This document shows, piece by piece, positions 53,506 through 62,198 of a stretch of DNA of 64,000 nt; position 1 is the first letter of the stretch; every line of letters starts with the position of its first letter. Origin of the DNA: Lutibacter flavus. Lineage in GTDB: Bacteria > Bacteroidota > Bacteroidia > Flavobacteriales > Flavobacteriaceae. The position numbers and the translations under genes are program-made. The notes under the pieces were generated by a model, which saw only the letters and a program-made list of their open reading frames with translations, was not told where the DNA came from and searched no databases. Where the stretch lies: positions 310,001-374,000 of the forward strand of contig NZ_FZNX01000005.1 of the NCBI RefSeq assembly GCF_900188355.1. The letters run 5' to 3'.

Positions 53506-53538
53506 AAAAGCCCATTCAATTAATTTGAATGGGCTTTT
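53506..53538. terminator. Bidirectional intrinsic terminator
   Basis: AAAAAGCCCATTCAA pairs with TTGAATGGGCTTTTT, loop of 3-4 nt, between convergent genes. Confidence 0.92.
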
Positions 53539-53539
53539 T

Positions 53540-54157
53540 TTAATGTTGCACTTCATATGCTTTTACACCAACAGGAATTTCTATGGGAATGTTATTTTCT
53601 TTGGGAGGGATAGGGCAGGAATATTTATGATTATAAGCGCATAAAGGATTATATGCCTTATTAAAATCTATAATAATTGTGTTACCATTATTTTCTGGAA
53701 TTTCTAAATCAATAAAACGTCCTCCACCATAGGTTGTTTTGTTATTTGTAGCATCATTAAATGGTAGAAATAAGTAGTTTTTATATTCATATTTTAGCAT
53801 TAAATCTTGACTTTGGAAAATATTTAATTCAATTTTTTCGCCGTTTAAAGTAAACCTTGCAATTCCATATATTCTATACAAAGGCAATCTCTCAGTAGTG
53901 GTTTGCATTTCAAATATTGGAGTATTTGGGGTTAACTCAAATTCAGCTTCAATTCTGTATTTTTCATTAATATCAAAAAATTCTAAGGATTTAAATGTTT
54001 TAATATCTTCTTCGGTTAAAGGAGATTCTTCTTCGTTGGCAAATTCGGTGTTTAATTTATATTGAAAAAGCTTAATTTCATCAGTGTAGTTTGTTTTTTT
54101 ATTTGAACAGCTTGTGTAAAGTATCACTAAAAGCAGGGGTAAAAATATATTTTTCAT
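53540..54157 (-). CDS. DUF1684 lipoprotein
   Basis: 205 residues with a lipobox (LYTSC, Cys17). The family signature is at the C-terminus: YNPLCAYNHKYSCPIPPKEN. DUF1684 proteins are widespread, of unknown function. Single gene, convergent with Amt copy 2. Confidence 0.88.
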   Translation of the reverse strand: MKNIFLPLLLVILYTSCSNKKTNYTDEIKLFQYKLNTEFANEEESPLTEEDIKTFKSLEFFDINEKYRIEAEFELTPNTPIFEMQTTTERLPLYRIYGIARFTLNGEKIELNIFQSQDLMLKYEYKNYLFLPFNDATNNKTTYGGGRFIDLEIPENNGNTIIIDFNKAYNPLCAYNHKYSCPIPPKENNIPIEIPVGVKAYEVQH

Positions 54158-54226
54158 CTATTAAAAATTTAAGATTTAAAAGTACAAAAAAACAACCGTT
54201 GGAAATAAAATCATTTAAAATTGAAA

Positions 54227-54397
54227 TATTTTTGTAGATTTGATAAAAATAAAGAACATTTTAATGAATAATTGTAGACTATATATTACCGTGAATAAGT
54301 GGTTTTTAAAGAACTGCCGGTGTATTAATGTGCTATAATTATTTATTTTTAAATAATATCAATTTAATTTAAACCCGGCTTTTAGCCGGGTTTTTTA
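54227..54397 (+). ncRNA. Candidate terminator-ending leader or small RNA before the MFS gene
   Basis: A -7 box TATTTTTG (54227-54234) predicts transcription from about 54241. An intrinsic terminator at 54371-54397 would end the RNA after about 155 nt, 10 bases before the ATG of the MFS gene. GCCGG at 54316-54320 can pair with CCGGC in the 5' terminator arm (54375-54379), a possible antiterminator. No reading frame of note lies inside. Either a riboswitch/attenuator for the transporter or an independent small RNA. Confidence 0.5.
54371..54397 (+). terminator. Intrinsic terminator just before the MFS start codon
   Basis: CCCGGC/GCCGGG stem (54374-54379, 54385-54390) with a TTTTA loop and six T. 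Extending A/T pairs lengthen the stem. Confidence 0.85.
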
Positions 54398-54407
54398 GTT
54401 TTAAACA

Positions 54408-55634
54408 ATGGTAAAAAAATTAATATTTTCATATAAAGATTCATTTAGAGGGTTGTCCAAAGAAGTTTGGTGGTTGGCTTTAATAACTTTTATAAATAGA
54501 GCAGGTACAATGGTATTACCATTCTTGTCATTATATTTAACAGAAGATTTAAATTTAACGCTGGCTCAGGTAGGTTGGATTATGTCTAGTTTTGGAGTTG
54601 GGTCTTTATTGGGTTCTTGGTTGGGAGGAAAACTAACAGACTCTTTTGGTTTTTATAGAGTAATGTTTTGGAGTTTATTATTAACAGGTTTTCTGTTTAT
54701 TGGATTGCAATATATATCAACGTTTTATGGGTTTGTATTTGGAATATTTTTAACAATGACCGTTGCTGATACTTTTAGACCCGCAATGTTTGTTTCGTTG
54801 AAAGCGTATAGTAAAAAGGAAAATCAAACAAGGTCGTTAACATTAATACGCTTAGCAATAAATTTAGGTTTTTCATTTGGTCCTTTTTTAGGAGGAATTA
54901 TAATAGCTACAATTGGATATTCAGGACTTTTTTGGGTAGATGGAATTACCTGTATTGGAGCTGTTTTATTAATGAAATTTGTACTTAAACAAAAAGAATA
55001 TTTTAAAAAAGAATCTAACGTTTCTTTAGATGTTAATAAGAAAGAAGTTTCAATTTATAAGGATAAGCCTTATTGGATATTCTTAGCAGTTGTATTTTTA
55101 ATGGGGTTTATATTTTTACAATTATTTACAACAATGCCGCTGTTTTATAAAGAAATTCACTCTTTAACTGAAGTTCAAATTGGTTTATTAATATCTATAA
55201 ATGGATTTTTGATTTTTTTGCTTGAAATGCCTTTAATTCATTATATAGAAAAGAAATTATTTGACCGTATGAAAATAATCACTTGGAGTTTAATTTTAAT
55301 TGCATTGAGTTACACAGTGTTAAATAGTACCAATTGGAGTGGAATTTTAATTGTTGGGATGTTATTTATAACTTTAGGTGAAATGCTAGCCTTTCCTTTT
55401 ACAAATAATTTTGCAATGAACAGAGCTCCAATTGGGAAAGAGGGCAGATATCTTGCATTGTATTCAATGGCATTTTCATTAGCTCATATTTTTAGTGCCA
55501 AAACAGGGATGGAGGTAATCGATAGGTTTGGATATACTGCAAATTGGTTTTTAATGGGTGGATTAGGCTTGTTCGCTGTAATACTGATGGTTATTTTAAG
55601 AAAAATGTTAGCGAATACTGAAAATATAAGTTAA
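54408..55634 (+). CDS. Major facilitator superfamily transporter, MdtH-like
   Basis: 408 residues, 12 helices. MFS loop motif GGKLTDSFGFYRVM between helices 2 and 3; ADTFRPAMFVSL and RLAINLGFSFGPFLGG are typical of the drug-efflux-like/YfcJ-type MFS. Substrate unknown. The start codon comes 10 bases after an intrinsic terminator, so expression either needs readthrough or antitermination, or a weak promoter in between; there is hardly room for one. Confidence 0.85.
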   Translation: MVKKLIFSYKDSFRGLSKEVWWLALITFINRAGTMVLPFLSLYLTEDLNLTLAQVGWIMSSFGVGSLLGSWLGGKLTDSFGFYRVMFWSLLLTGFLFIGLQYISTFYGFVFGIFLTMTVADTFRPAMFVSLKAYSKKENQTRSLTLIRLAINLGFSFGPFLGGIIIATIGYSGLFWVDGITCIGAVLLMKFVLKQKEYFKKESNVSLDVNKKEVSIYKDKPYWIFLAVVFLMGFIFLQLFTTMPLFYKEIHSLTEVQIGLLISINGFLIFLLEMPLIHYIEKKLFDRMKIITWSLILIALSYTVLNSTNWSGILIVGMLFITLGEMLAFPFTNNFAMNRAPIGKEGRYLALYSMAFSLAHIFSAKTGMEVIDRFGYTANWFLMGGLGLFAVILMVILRKMLANTENIS

Positions 55635-55773
55635 ATAATTGATGTTTTTGTATCATATTAAGTAGTATAATTATTAAAAAACGTGTTATTTATTAATTAT
55701 TTTTGAGTAGTTACATTTCAGATTGATTTCTTGGAGTGTAATTACAATTTATTGAACATAAATAATCTTAATA

Positions 55774-56820
55774 ATGAAAAAAATAATTTTAAAACAGTTT
55801 GTTCTTGTTTTGTTACTAATATTAGTGTCGTGCGGTAATAAACAAGAAAAAAAAGAAGTAGTAAAAATTGTTGAAGCGCCAGTTTTAGCAAAAATAAGTG
55901 TTAAAGGAAATTCTTTTGTAACCGCTGATGGAACTCCAATTGTATTTAGAGGATTAGACACTAGTGACCCGGATAAATTAGAAAAAGACGGTCATTGGAA
56001 TTTAGAATATTTTCAAGAGATGAAAAATTGGGGAGCAACAATTACGCGTTTTCCAGTACATCCAAAAGCTTGGAGAGAAAGAGGTAAGGAGGCTTATTTA
56101 AAATTAATTGATGATGGTTTAAATTGGGCTACTGAAGTTGGGATTTATGTAATTATGGATTGGCATAGTATAGGTAATTTAAGAGAGGATAAATATTTTA
56201 TGCCAATGTATGAAACCACTATGGAAGAAACTGAAGATTTCTGGAGAACGATGGCTGTTAAGTATAAAGACAATACTACTTTGGCTTTTTTCGAATTATT
56301 TAATGAACCAACTACCTATAATGGAACTTTAGGAACTTGTACTTGGGATGAGTGGAAAGTTTTGATGGAAAAATTAATAAATGTAATTAGAGAAAGCGGA
56401 TGTGAAACGGTACCATTAGTAGCGGGATTTAATTGGGGATATGATTTAACGCCACTTAAAGAAAATCCAATTTCTGCTGAAGGAATAGGTTATGTTAGTC
56501 ATCCATATCCTCAAAAAAGAGAAAAACCGTGGGAGCCAAAATGGACAGAAGATTGGGGATTTGCAGCTGAAAAATATCCATTGATTTTATCTGAAATGGG
56601 CTTTTGTGGACCAGATGATGAAGGAGCGCACATTCCAGTAATTAGTGACGAGTCTTATGGTGATGCAATTACAAAATACGCTGATGAAAGAGGGATTTCT
56701 TACACAGTTTGGGTGTTTGACCCAAATTGGTCTCCAATGTTATTTAATGATTGGGAATTTACACCATCAAGACAAGGTGTGTATTTCAAGAAGGCATTAC
56801 AAGGTTATCATAAAAAATAG
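55774..56820 (+). CDS. Glycoside hydrolase family 5 lipoprotein (cellulase/mannanase type)
   Basis: 348 residues with a lipobox (LVSC, Cys20), so surface or periplasm anchored. The GH5 catalytic pair is clear: acid/base Glu178 in ELFNEP and nucleophile Glu274 in LSEMGF; His131 in MDWHS and the His of SHPYP also fit. Would cut beta-1,4-glucan, mannan or a related polymer; specificity is not readable. No transporter or SusCD pair is adjacent, so it is probably a single-gene unit. Confidence 0.92.
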   Translation: MKKIILKQFVLVLLLILVSCGNKQEKKEVVKIVEAPVLAKISVKGNSFVTADGTPIVFRGLDTSDPDKLEKDGHWNLEYFQEMKNWGATITRFPVHPKAWRERGKEAYLKLIDDGLNWATEVGIYVIMDWHSIGNLREDKYFMPMYETTMEETEDFWRTMAVKYKDNTTLAFFELFNEPTTYNGTLGTCTWDEWKVLMEKLINVIRESGCETVPLVAGFNWGYDLTPLKENPISAEGIGYVSHPYPQKREKPWEPKWTEDWGFAAEKYPLILSEMGFCGPDDEGAHIPVISDESYGDAITKYADERGISYTVWVFDPNWSPMLFNDWEFTPSRQGVYFKKALQGYHKK

Positions 56821-56834
56821 TAATAGTATAAAAT

Positions 56835-56866
56835 GAAAATCCCGCCTTTATAGCGGGATTTTCATT
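56835..56866. terminator. Bidirectional intrinsic terminator
   Basis: GAAAATCCCGC/GCGGGATTTTC stem (11 bp) with a 7-nt loop, between convergent GH5 and peroxiredoxin genes. Confidence 0.9.
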
Positions 56867-56881
56867 TTATAATTCCTAATG

Positions 56882-57451
56882 TTACTTTGAATAATTCTTA
56901 ATTATTTCTTTTACATTTTTACTATCTTCAACAGCATTTACTTCAGCATTCTTATAAATAACTTTCCGTTCTTTATTTAAAATAAATGTCCATCTAGGAG
57001 TAGTAATACTTCGAACTAATAGAAAATTTTCACCGTCAATTTCACGTGTTATTTCACCACCTTTATTTGCTGGAACTCCAAATATTTTTGAAATAGTTCC
57101 TTCATTATCAGAAAGTAATGGAAAATTTAGTTGGTATGAGTCTTTAAAATATTTTAAATTTTTAACTTCATCACCACTAATTCCAATAACTGTAACGCCA
57201 AGTTCATCAAAAGAGGCTTTATCATCTCTATAAGCACAGGCTTGTTTAGTGCAACCACCTGTCATAGCCGCTGGATAAAAATATACAACTAAAAAATCAG
57301 ATTTAGCACTGGTAGATTTCCAAACATTACCTTGATCATCTAAAGCTGAAAATTCACCAATCTTATCACCTAACTTCATTTGGTTGTTCTCTTGAGAAAT
57401 TAAATTAATTGTAATAAATAAAAATGCAATTGTACTTATAATATTTTTCAT
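56882..57451 (-). CDS. Exported peroxiredoxin, BCP/PrxQ type
   Basis: 189 residues: a signal peptide (about 1-20) followed by an AhpC/TSA fold. The peroxidatic Cys67 and resolving Cys72 lie in GGCTKQACAYRD, the 5-residue spacing of BCP/PrxQ enzymes. The Arg of RSITTPRWTFIL is consistent with the active-site Arg region. It would remove peroxides in the periplasm, using a thioredoxin-like donor. The export signal is the unusual part, as most BCPs are cytosolic. Confidence 0.9.
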   Translation of the reverse strand: MKNIISTIAFLFITINLISQENNQMKLGDKIGEFSALDDQGNVWKSTSAKSDFLVVYFYPAAMTGGCTKQACAYRDDKASFDELGVTVIGISGDEVKNLKYFKDSYQLNFPLLSDNEGTISKIFGVPANKGGEITREIDGENFLLVRSITTPRWTFILNKERKVIYKNAEVNAVEDSKNVKEIIKNYSK

Positions 57452-57539
57452 TTTTTAAGATTTTAAATACAATAATACAAATAGATTGCTAATAAATTTA
57501 TTCATTACAGTTTATTAACTTTACAATTATTGAATTAAT

Positions 57540-58742
57540 TTATTCTGGTATTCCAAAATTATCAACAACGTAATCCAAATCTTTATCTCCACGTCCACTT
57601 AAATTCACAAGGATTGATTGTTTTGGATTTTCTTTTGCTAATTTAAAAGCATAGGCAACTGCATGTGCGCTTTCCAAAGCAGGAATAATTCCTTCTAATC
57701 TACTTAATTCATAAAAAGTATCAATACATTCTTTGTCGGTTATACTTTCGTATGTTACTTTATTCAAGTCTTTAAGCATACTATGTTCCGGTCCAACACC
57801 AGGATAATCTAATCCGCTGGCAATAGAATGTACTGGAGCTGGTTCGCCTTTTTCATCTTGTAAGGTATAGCATTTAAAGCCGTGAATAATTCCAGGTTTC
57901 CCTAATGTCATTGTTGCGGCATGTTCTCCCAGTTTAAATGATTTTCCTGCAGGTTCAACACCAAATAATTTACATTCTTCATCTTCTAAAAAAGCTGAAA
58001 AAATTCCCATGGCATTACTTCCTCCTCCAACACAAGCTACTACATTATCAGGTAATTCACCAGTCATATCATAAAATTGATCTTTTGCTTCAATTCCTAC
58101 AACTCGTTGAAAATCTCGAACCATCATTGGAAATGGATGAGGACCAACAACAGAACCAATACAATAAATTGTATTAATGGGGTCTTCTAAATAGGCGCCA
58201 AAAGCGCTATCAACAGCTTCTTTCAATGTTTTTAATCCGTGAGTTACTGGGATAACAGTAGCTCCTAAAATTTTCATACGAAGTACATTTGGGTATTCTT
58301 TTGCAATATCAACTTCACCCATATGAATCTCACATTCCAAACCAAAATAAGCAGCAGCAGTTGCTAAAGCAACTCCATGTTGTCCTGCTCCGGTTTCAGC
58401 AATTAATTTCTTTTTACCCATATATTTTGCAAGTAAAGCTTCACCCATACAATGGTTTAGTTTATGTGCGCCTGTATGGTTTAAATCTTCACGTTTCATG
58501 TAAATTTGTCCGCCATATTTTTGAGATAAACGATGACAATGATAAACGGGTGTTGGTCTTCCTTGAAAATGTTTGCGAATATTTCGAAGTTCTGAAATAA
58601 ATTTATGTGATTTACTTATTGAAAAATAAGCATCGTTTATTTTTTTCATTTCTTCTTCAAGCTGAGGAGGAATAAAAGCACCTCCATATTCGTTAAAAAA
58701 GCCTTCTTTGTTTGGGTAGTTTTTGAAATAATTTGCTGACAT
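57540..58742 (-). CDS. trpB: Tryptophan synthase beta chain, stand-alone
   Basis: Joins indole and serine to tryptophan. 400 residues with PLP-binding Lys94 in HTGAHKLNH, catalytic Glu116 in AETGAGQHG and the phosphate loop GGGSNAMG. The usual trpB text is HKINN; here it is HKLNH, and the start is divergent, so this may be a sub-family member. No trpA or other trp gene is adjacent: the neighbours are a peroxiredoxin and the mutase locus. It could salvage indole rather than work in the TrpAB complex; that is inferred from its isolation. Confidence 0.92.
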   Translation of the reverse strand: MSANYFKNYPNKEGFFNEYGGAFIPPQLEEEMKKINDAYFSISKSHKFISELRNIRKHFQGRPTPVYHCHRLSQKYGGQIYMKREDLNHTGAHKLNHCMGEALLAKYMGKKKLIAETGAGQHGVALATAAAYFGLECEIHMGEVDIAKEYPNVLRMKILGATVIPVTHGLKTLKEAVDSAFGAYLEDPINTIYCIGSVVGPHPFPMMVRDFQRVVGIEAKDQFYDMTGELPDNVVACVGGGSNAMGIFSAFLEDEECKLFGVEPAGKSFKLGEHAATMTLGKPGIIHGFKCYTLQDEKGEPAPVHSIASGLDYPGVGPEHSMLKDLNKVTYESITDKECIDTFYELSRLEGIIPALESAHAVAYAFKLAKENPKQSILVNLSGRGDKDLDYVVDNFGIPE

Positions 58743-58912
58743 TTTATTGTATTTTTTAATTTAAAGTTGAATTAATATAGCAACTTCTAAATTAATAATT
58801 TTCAAGACAAAATTATCTTCTATTATTAAAAAATATATAAATTATATTTTTACTTTTTTAAAAGATGAAGAAGGATTGTTTTTAAGGTTTGCTTTTGTAC
58901 TTTATTTTTAAA

Positions 58913-59539
58913 TTAAATCGTAGTTTTTTTAAATAAGAACCACGATTTATTTGCAATTTTTTCTGTTATTTTTTCAACATAAGTTGATCCTGCCCAAGGG
59001 TCAATTGTTTTTAGAATTTCAATTTCTTCTTCAAAAAATAAATAATCTTTATCTTTTGAAATTATACTTTGGCAACCACCTAATATGGCTTGAAAAGCAT
59101 CAAAAGGAGCATCTACTGTAGCATTTATAGTTAATGCAAAGGAACGTTGGTTTTTTGGGTTAAATTGTTTAATTAGTTTTGACCAAAGCATTCTTGCTGC
59201 ACGCATTTTTGCGATTTCATCAAAATGGTTTTTTCCGATTTTTGTTTCAAAAGTTAATTGGGGAGCAATGGTGTCAATAGTATAATTAGCCTCAATATTT
59301 TTTCGAATATGGCTTAAGGATTCAGCTAAAAAAGTTGATAATTCAATTTCAGGGGTTGTATTTTCTTTAGTAAGTGTATCAGTTGAAATTTTGGTTTCTA
59401 ACGGTGTTTGAAAATACATAGTTGAATGTATTCCCCTCAGATTTGGTGAGACACCAGCAATATAATCTTCATGTTCAAAATAAGAATCTTTCTCATTTTT
59501 CACTTCTATTTTTATATTTGAAAAATCTTTACGCTTCAT
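58913..59539 (-). CDS. Miniature methylmalonyl-CoA mutase large-subunit homologue
   Basis: 208 residues in place of about 700. Residues 25-45 (GVSPNLRGIHSTMYF) match the MutB N-terminus; residues 65-190 (for example KMRAARMLWSKLIKQFNPKN and TIDPWAGSTYVEKITEKIA) match the later barrel. Missing are about 150-200 barrel residues between these, the substrate motif around RTHCQTSGWSL and the whole cobalamin domain. The frame is intact, with no stop or frameshift, and the start overlaps the small-subunit stop by 11 bases. It is at the place where the full gene normally stands, so decay by in-frame deletions or a pseudo-enzyme are both possible. Confidence 0.8.
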   Translation of the reverse strand: MKRKDFSNIKIEVKNEKDSYFEHEDYIAGVSPNLRGIHSTMYFQTPLETKISTDTLTKENTTPEIELSTFLAESLSHIRKNIEANYTIDTIAPQLTFETKIGKNHFDEIAKMRAARMLWSKLIKQFNPKNQRSFALTINATVDAPFDAFQAILGGCQSIISKDKDYLFFEEEIEILKTIDPWAGSTYVEKITEKIANKSWFLFKKTTI

Positions 59540-60839
59540 TTTCCAACCTTTTTTGTTCCAATTTTTCAGCTAATCGTTTCGGACTAATTGGAACGATTAA
59601 AGTTTTATATGATTTGCCTTTTAAAAATGGATTTATATGTAAATCTTTTAATGTGCCATATTCATTAGGATGTTTGTTAGCTCCTAATAAAACTAAATTA
59701 CCAGTATTAAACTGATGCTGTTCTTTTTGAGCGTTTTCTTTAATTTTTCTTTGGATAGTTCCTTCTTTCAATTGATTTAATAATCCGCCGCTTTTTTCAA
59801 TATCTTTAAAGATTTCCAAAGCTTTTTCAGCAATTTGTTTAGTGATAGTTTCTATATAATAAGAATCAGTTGCAATATTTTGAGCTCCAGATTCTTTTAA
59901 TAAAATTAATGGATTTAGGTTATTTTCTTTTAATTTAAAAGGATGACTTGATACCGTATTTACGCCACCTAAAATTGCGCTCATACATTCAGTTGTAGCT
60001 CGTAACTTATTAATATGAGCACCAAGTATTGTTTTATTCCGTAAACTTGGTTGTGCAAACACTTTAGGTTGAACATTGGTATTGTATTCCTGTAAAATAA
60101 GATTAAACAGATACCTAAAAGCTCTAATTTTTGCAATTTCAAAGAAATAATTACTTCCAATAGCAAAATTGAATTGAATTTTATCTGCAACATTCCCACC
60201 AAATTTTGTTAAATATTCGTTTGCATGAGCAATTGCATATGCAACTTGTTGAACTACATTTGCGCCAGAATTTTGATAAATATCAGCCCGAACACTTAAA
60301 TAACAAGTTGAAGTATTTGGTTTAAAAATAGTCTCTAAATTTTTAAAATCCTCATTTAGGGATTTAAACCAATTTCCTGATTTAGCAAGATTTCCAATAA
60401 TATCAATATTAAAATAAACAGTCTCATTTTTTAGTTTTTCAGCTAATTCAGCAATGAAAACTGGAGAAAAGAAACTGAATTCAAACTGAAAATCTATTTT
60501 TTTATCTAAAATATTTGCAAATACAACATCAATATTAAATGATTTTTTGACAATAAATTTTAAAGATTTTGCACCCTGTTTTATACTTTCAATGACAATT
60601 TTATTAGCTTCTTCTTCAGCAGTAATAATTATATATTGGCAAATTTTAAAATCCTCAATTGGAACCGGGATTTCTAATTTTTCAAAATTATCTGAATGAT
60701 AAAAAGGCTTTATTGTAATCCCTTCATTTGTTGAAGTTAGCAGCGTTTTATAATCTTCTCCATTAAGTTCAAACTGAATTTTTTGTTTCCAGGCTGCCGC
60801 AGAACTAGGTTCAAAATCTTCAGTTAAAAGGTTGCTCAT
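59529..60839 (-). CDS. mutA: Methylmalonyl-CoA mutase small (beta) subunit
   Basis: Non-catalytic partner of the B12-dependent mutase that interconverts methylmalonyl-CoA and succinyl-CoA. 436 residues, close to the usual 450-470, starting LLTEDFEPSSAAAWKQKIQFELNG and keeping the barrel (RATTECMSAILGGVNTVSS) and the tail ISPKRLAEKLEQKRLENE. Looks intact. It overlaps the large-subunit gene by 11 bases, but that gene is miniature. Upstream are divIC and udk in the order often seen in flavobacteria. Confidence 0.9.
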   Translation of the reverse strand: MSNLLTEDFEPSSAAAWKQKIQFELNGEDYKTLLTSTNEGITIKPFYHSDNFEKLEIPVPIEDFKICQYIIITAEEEANKIVIESIKQGAKSLKFIVKKSFNIDVVFANILDKKIDFQFEFSFFSPVFIAELAEKLKNETVYFNIDIIGNLAKSGNWFKSLNEDFKNLETIFKPNTSTCYLSVRADIYQNSGANVVQQVAYAIAHANEYLTKFGGNVADKIQFNFAIGSNYFFEIAKIRAFRYLFNLILQEYNTNVQPKVFAQPSLRNKTILGAHINKLRATTECMSAILGGVNTVSSHPFKLKENNLNPLILLKESGAQNIATDSYYIETITKQIAEKALEIFKDIEKSGGLLNQLKEGTIQRKIKENAQKEQHQFNTGNLVLLGANKHPNEYGTLKDLHINPFLKGKSYKTLIVPISPKRLAEKLEQKRLENEA

Positions 60840-60881
60840 ATGTATTAAGTTTAAACTAAACTTAGTGTTTTAAATTCTGTA

Positions 60882-61202
60882 CTACTTTTTATTTAGTGTA
60901 TCGTATTCAATAATATAAATATCTTCATTTTCTTTTTTCATTTTATACTCTTCTCTTGCAAATTTTTCTAATTCTTCTTTATCATCTAATTTATTAATGA
61001 GCTCTTTATCTTCATCAATTTGCGATTTGTAATATTCCTTCTCCTTATTAAGTTTGTTTATTTCATTGTTGAATTCTTTGTGATTTATCCAGGAATTTTC
61101 ATCAAAAAACACCATCCATACAATAAACGTTATTAAAATCAGCACATAACGATTTAATAAAATTTTTATAATTGGTTTATTTTTGAACTGGTTAAATGTC
61201 AT
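60882..61202 (-). CDS. FtsB-like septum formation initiator (DivIC)
   Basis: 106-residue divisome protein. One membrane helix (about 18-38) followed by a coiled coil (about 42-75: NKLNKEKEYYKSQIDEDKEL) and a short C-terminal region with EKFAREEYKMKKENEDIYII, the FtsB/DivIC pattern. It starts 3 bases after udk and lies 42 bases before the mutase small subunit. Confidence 0.9.
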   Translation of the reverse strand: MTFNQFKNKPIIKILLNRYVLILITFIVWMVFFDENSWINHKEFNNEINKLNKEKEYYKSQIDEDKELINKLDDKEELEKFAREEYKMKKENEDIYIIEYDTLNKK

Positions 61203-61205
61203 AAA

Positions 61206-61811
61206 TCATAATTTATTACTAATAACAGTTCTAACTATATCAACTGCAACGGTATTGTATCGGTCATTTGGAATTATAATATCAGCATAATTTTTAGTAG
61301 GTTCAATAAATTGCTGGTGCATTGGTTTTAACGTGTTTTGGTATCTGGTTAAAACTTCATTAATATCACGTCCACGTTCTTCAATATCACGTCTTACTCT
61401 TCTTATTAGTCTTTCATCAGTGTCAGCATGTACAAATATTTTGATATCAAAAAGATCACGTAATTCTTTGCTGTTGAAAATTAGAATTCCTTCAACAATT
61501 ACAACCTTTCTAGGATGGGTAACAATAGTATCTTTTGTTCTGTCATGGGTAACAAATGAATAAATAGGTTGTTCAATAATTTCCCCTTTTTTTAAATTGT
61601 TTATATGTTGTACCAGTAAATTGAAATCAATAGCTTTTGGATGATCAAAATTTATTTTTGTACGTTCTTGGTACGACAGGTTGTGCGTTTCATTATAATA
61701 TGAATCTTGCGAGATTACGCAAACTTCATCAGCTGGTAATTCGTTTAAAATTTGGTTTACAACCGTAGTTTTACCACTTCCTGTTCCGCCAGCAATTCCA
61801 ATAATTAACAT
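61206..61811 (-). CDS. udk: Uridine kinase
   Basis: Pyrimidine salvage: uridine/cytidine to the monophosphates. 201 residues with Walker A GGTGSGKT (residues 8-15), SQDSYY, NFDHPKAID and RRVRRDIEERGRD. Standard length. First gene of the udk-divIC-mutA-mutB run on the minus strand. Confidence 0.95.
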   Translation of the reverse strand: MLIIGIAGGTGSGKTTVVNQILNELPADEVCVISQDSYYNETHNLSYQERTKINFDHPKAIDFNLLVQHINNLKKGEIIEQPIYSFVTHDRTKDTIVTHPRKVVIVEGILIFNSKELRDLFDIKIFVHADTDERLIRRVRRDIEERGRDINEVLTRYQNTLKPMHQQFIEPTKNYADIIIPNDRYNTVAVDIVRTVISNKL

Positions 61812-61938
61812 ATAAGTTTATTTAGTGAGGCAAATTTAATGATTCTATAGTTGTTGAAAACTGATTTGTGTTATTTTTTTATAGACTAAGATATTATTTC
61901 TAATTAGTAATTTGAAGTTAAAATTAAAAATAAAAAAA

Positions 61939-61965
61939 AGCCTCTTCATTTGAAGAGGCTTTTTG
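61939..61965 (-). terminator. Intrinsic terminator of tRNA-Thr
   Basis: AGCCTCTTCA/TGAAGAGGCT stem (10 bp) with a 3-nt loop, followed on the minus strand by a long T-run, right at the tRNA 3' end. The rest of the 387-base gap 61812-62198 holds only AT-rich DNA. Confidence 0.9.
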
Positions 61966-62039
61966 AGCCGATGGAGGGACTCGAACCCACGACCTGCTGA
62001 TTACAAATCAGCTGCTCTAGCCAGCTGAGCTACATCGGC
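61966..62039 (-). tRNA. tRNA-Thr (TGT)
   Basis: 74-nt cloverleaf. Acceptor arms GCCGATG/CATCGGC with discriminator T; D-arm AGCTCAGCTGGCTAGAGC; anticodon stem CTGAT/ATCAG around loop TTTGTAA (anticodon TGT); T-arm GGGTTCGAGTCCC. CCA is not encoded. Confidence 0.96.
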
Positions 62040-62198
62040 TTATTAGCGGATGCAAATTAACTTTATTTAAAATTAATTTGCAAGTAAATTATCATTTTTT
62101 TTATTGAAAATATATAGTTGTTTTTCAAAATTATTTTTTTAGAATTTTACTCATTAATTTTTTCGAATATAATTGATATTATTATCAAATTTAAAATG

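Noticed and set aside
58743-58912. Remnant of the missing MutB C-terminus
   Set aside because: The 170 bases downstream of the short gene read as AT-rich non-coding DNA in all frames; no cobalamin-domain motif such as DxHxxG is visible.
58913-59539. Annotation of the short MutB as a plain pseudogene
   Set aside because: The frame is open, in phase and translationally coupled; decay is possible but not shown, so it is kept as a coding gene with a warning.
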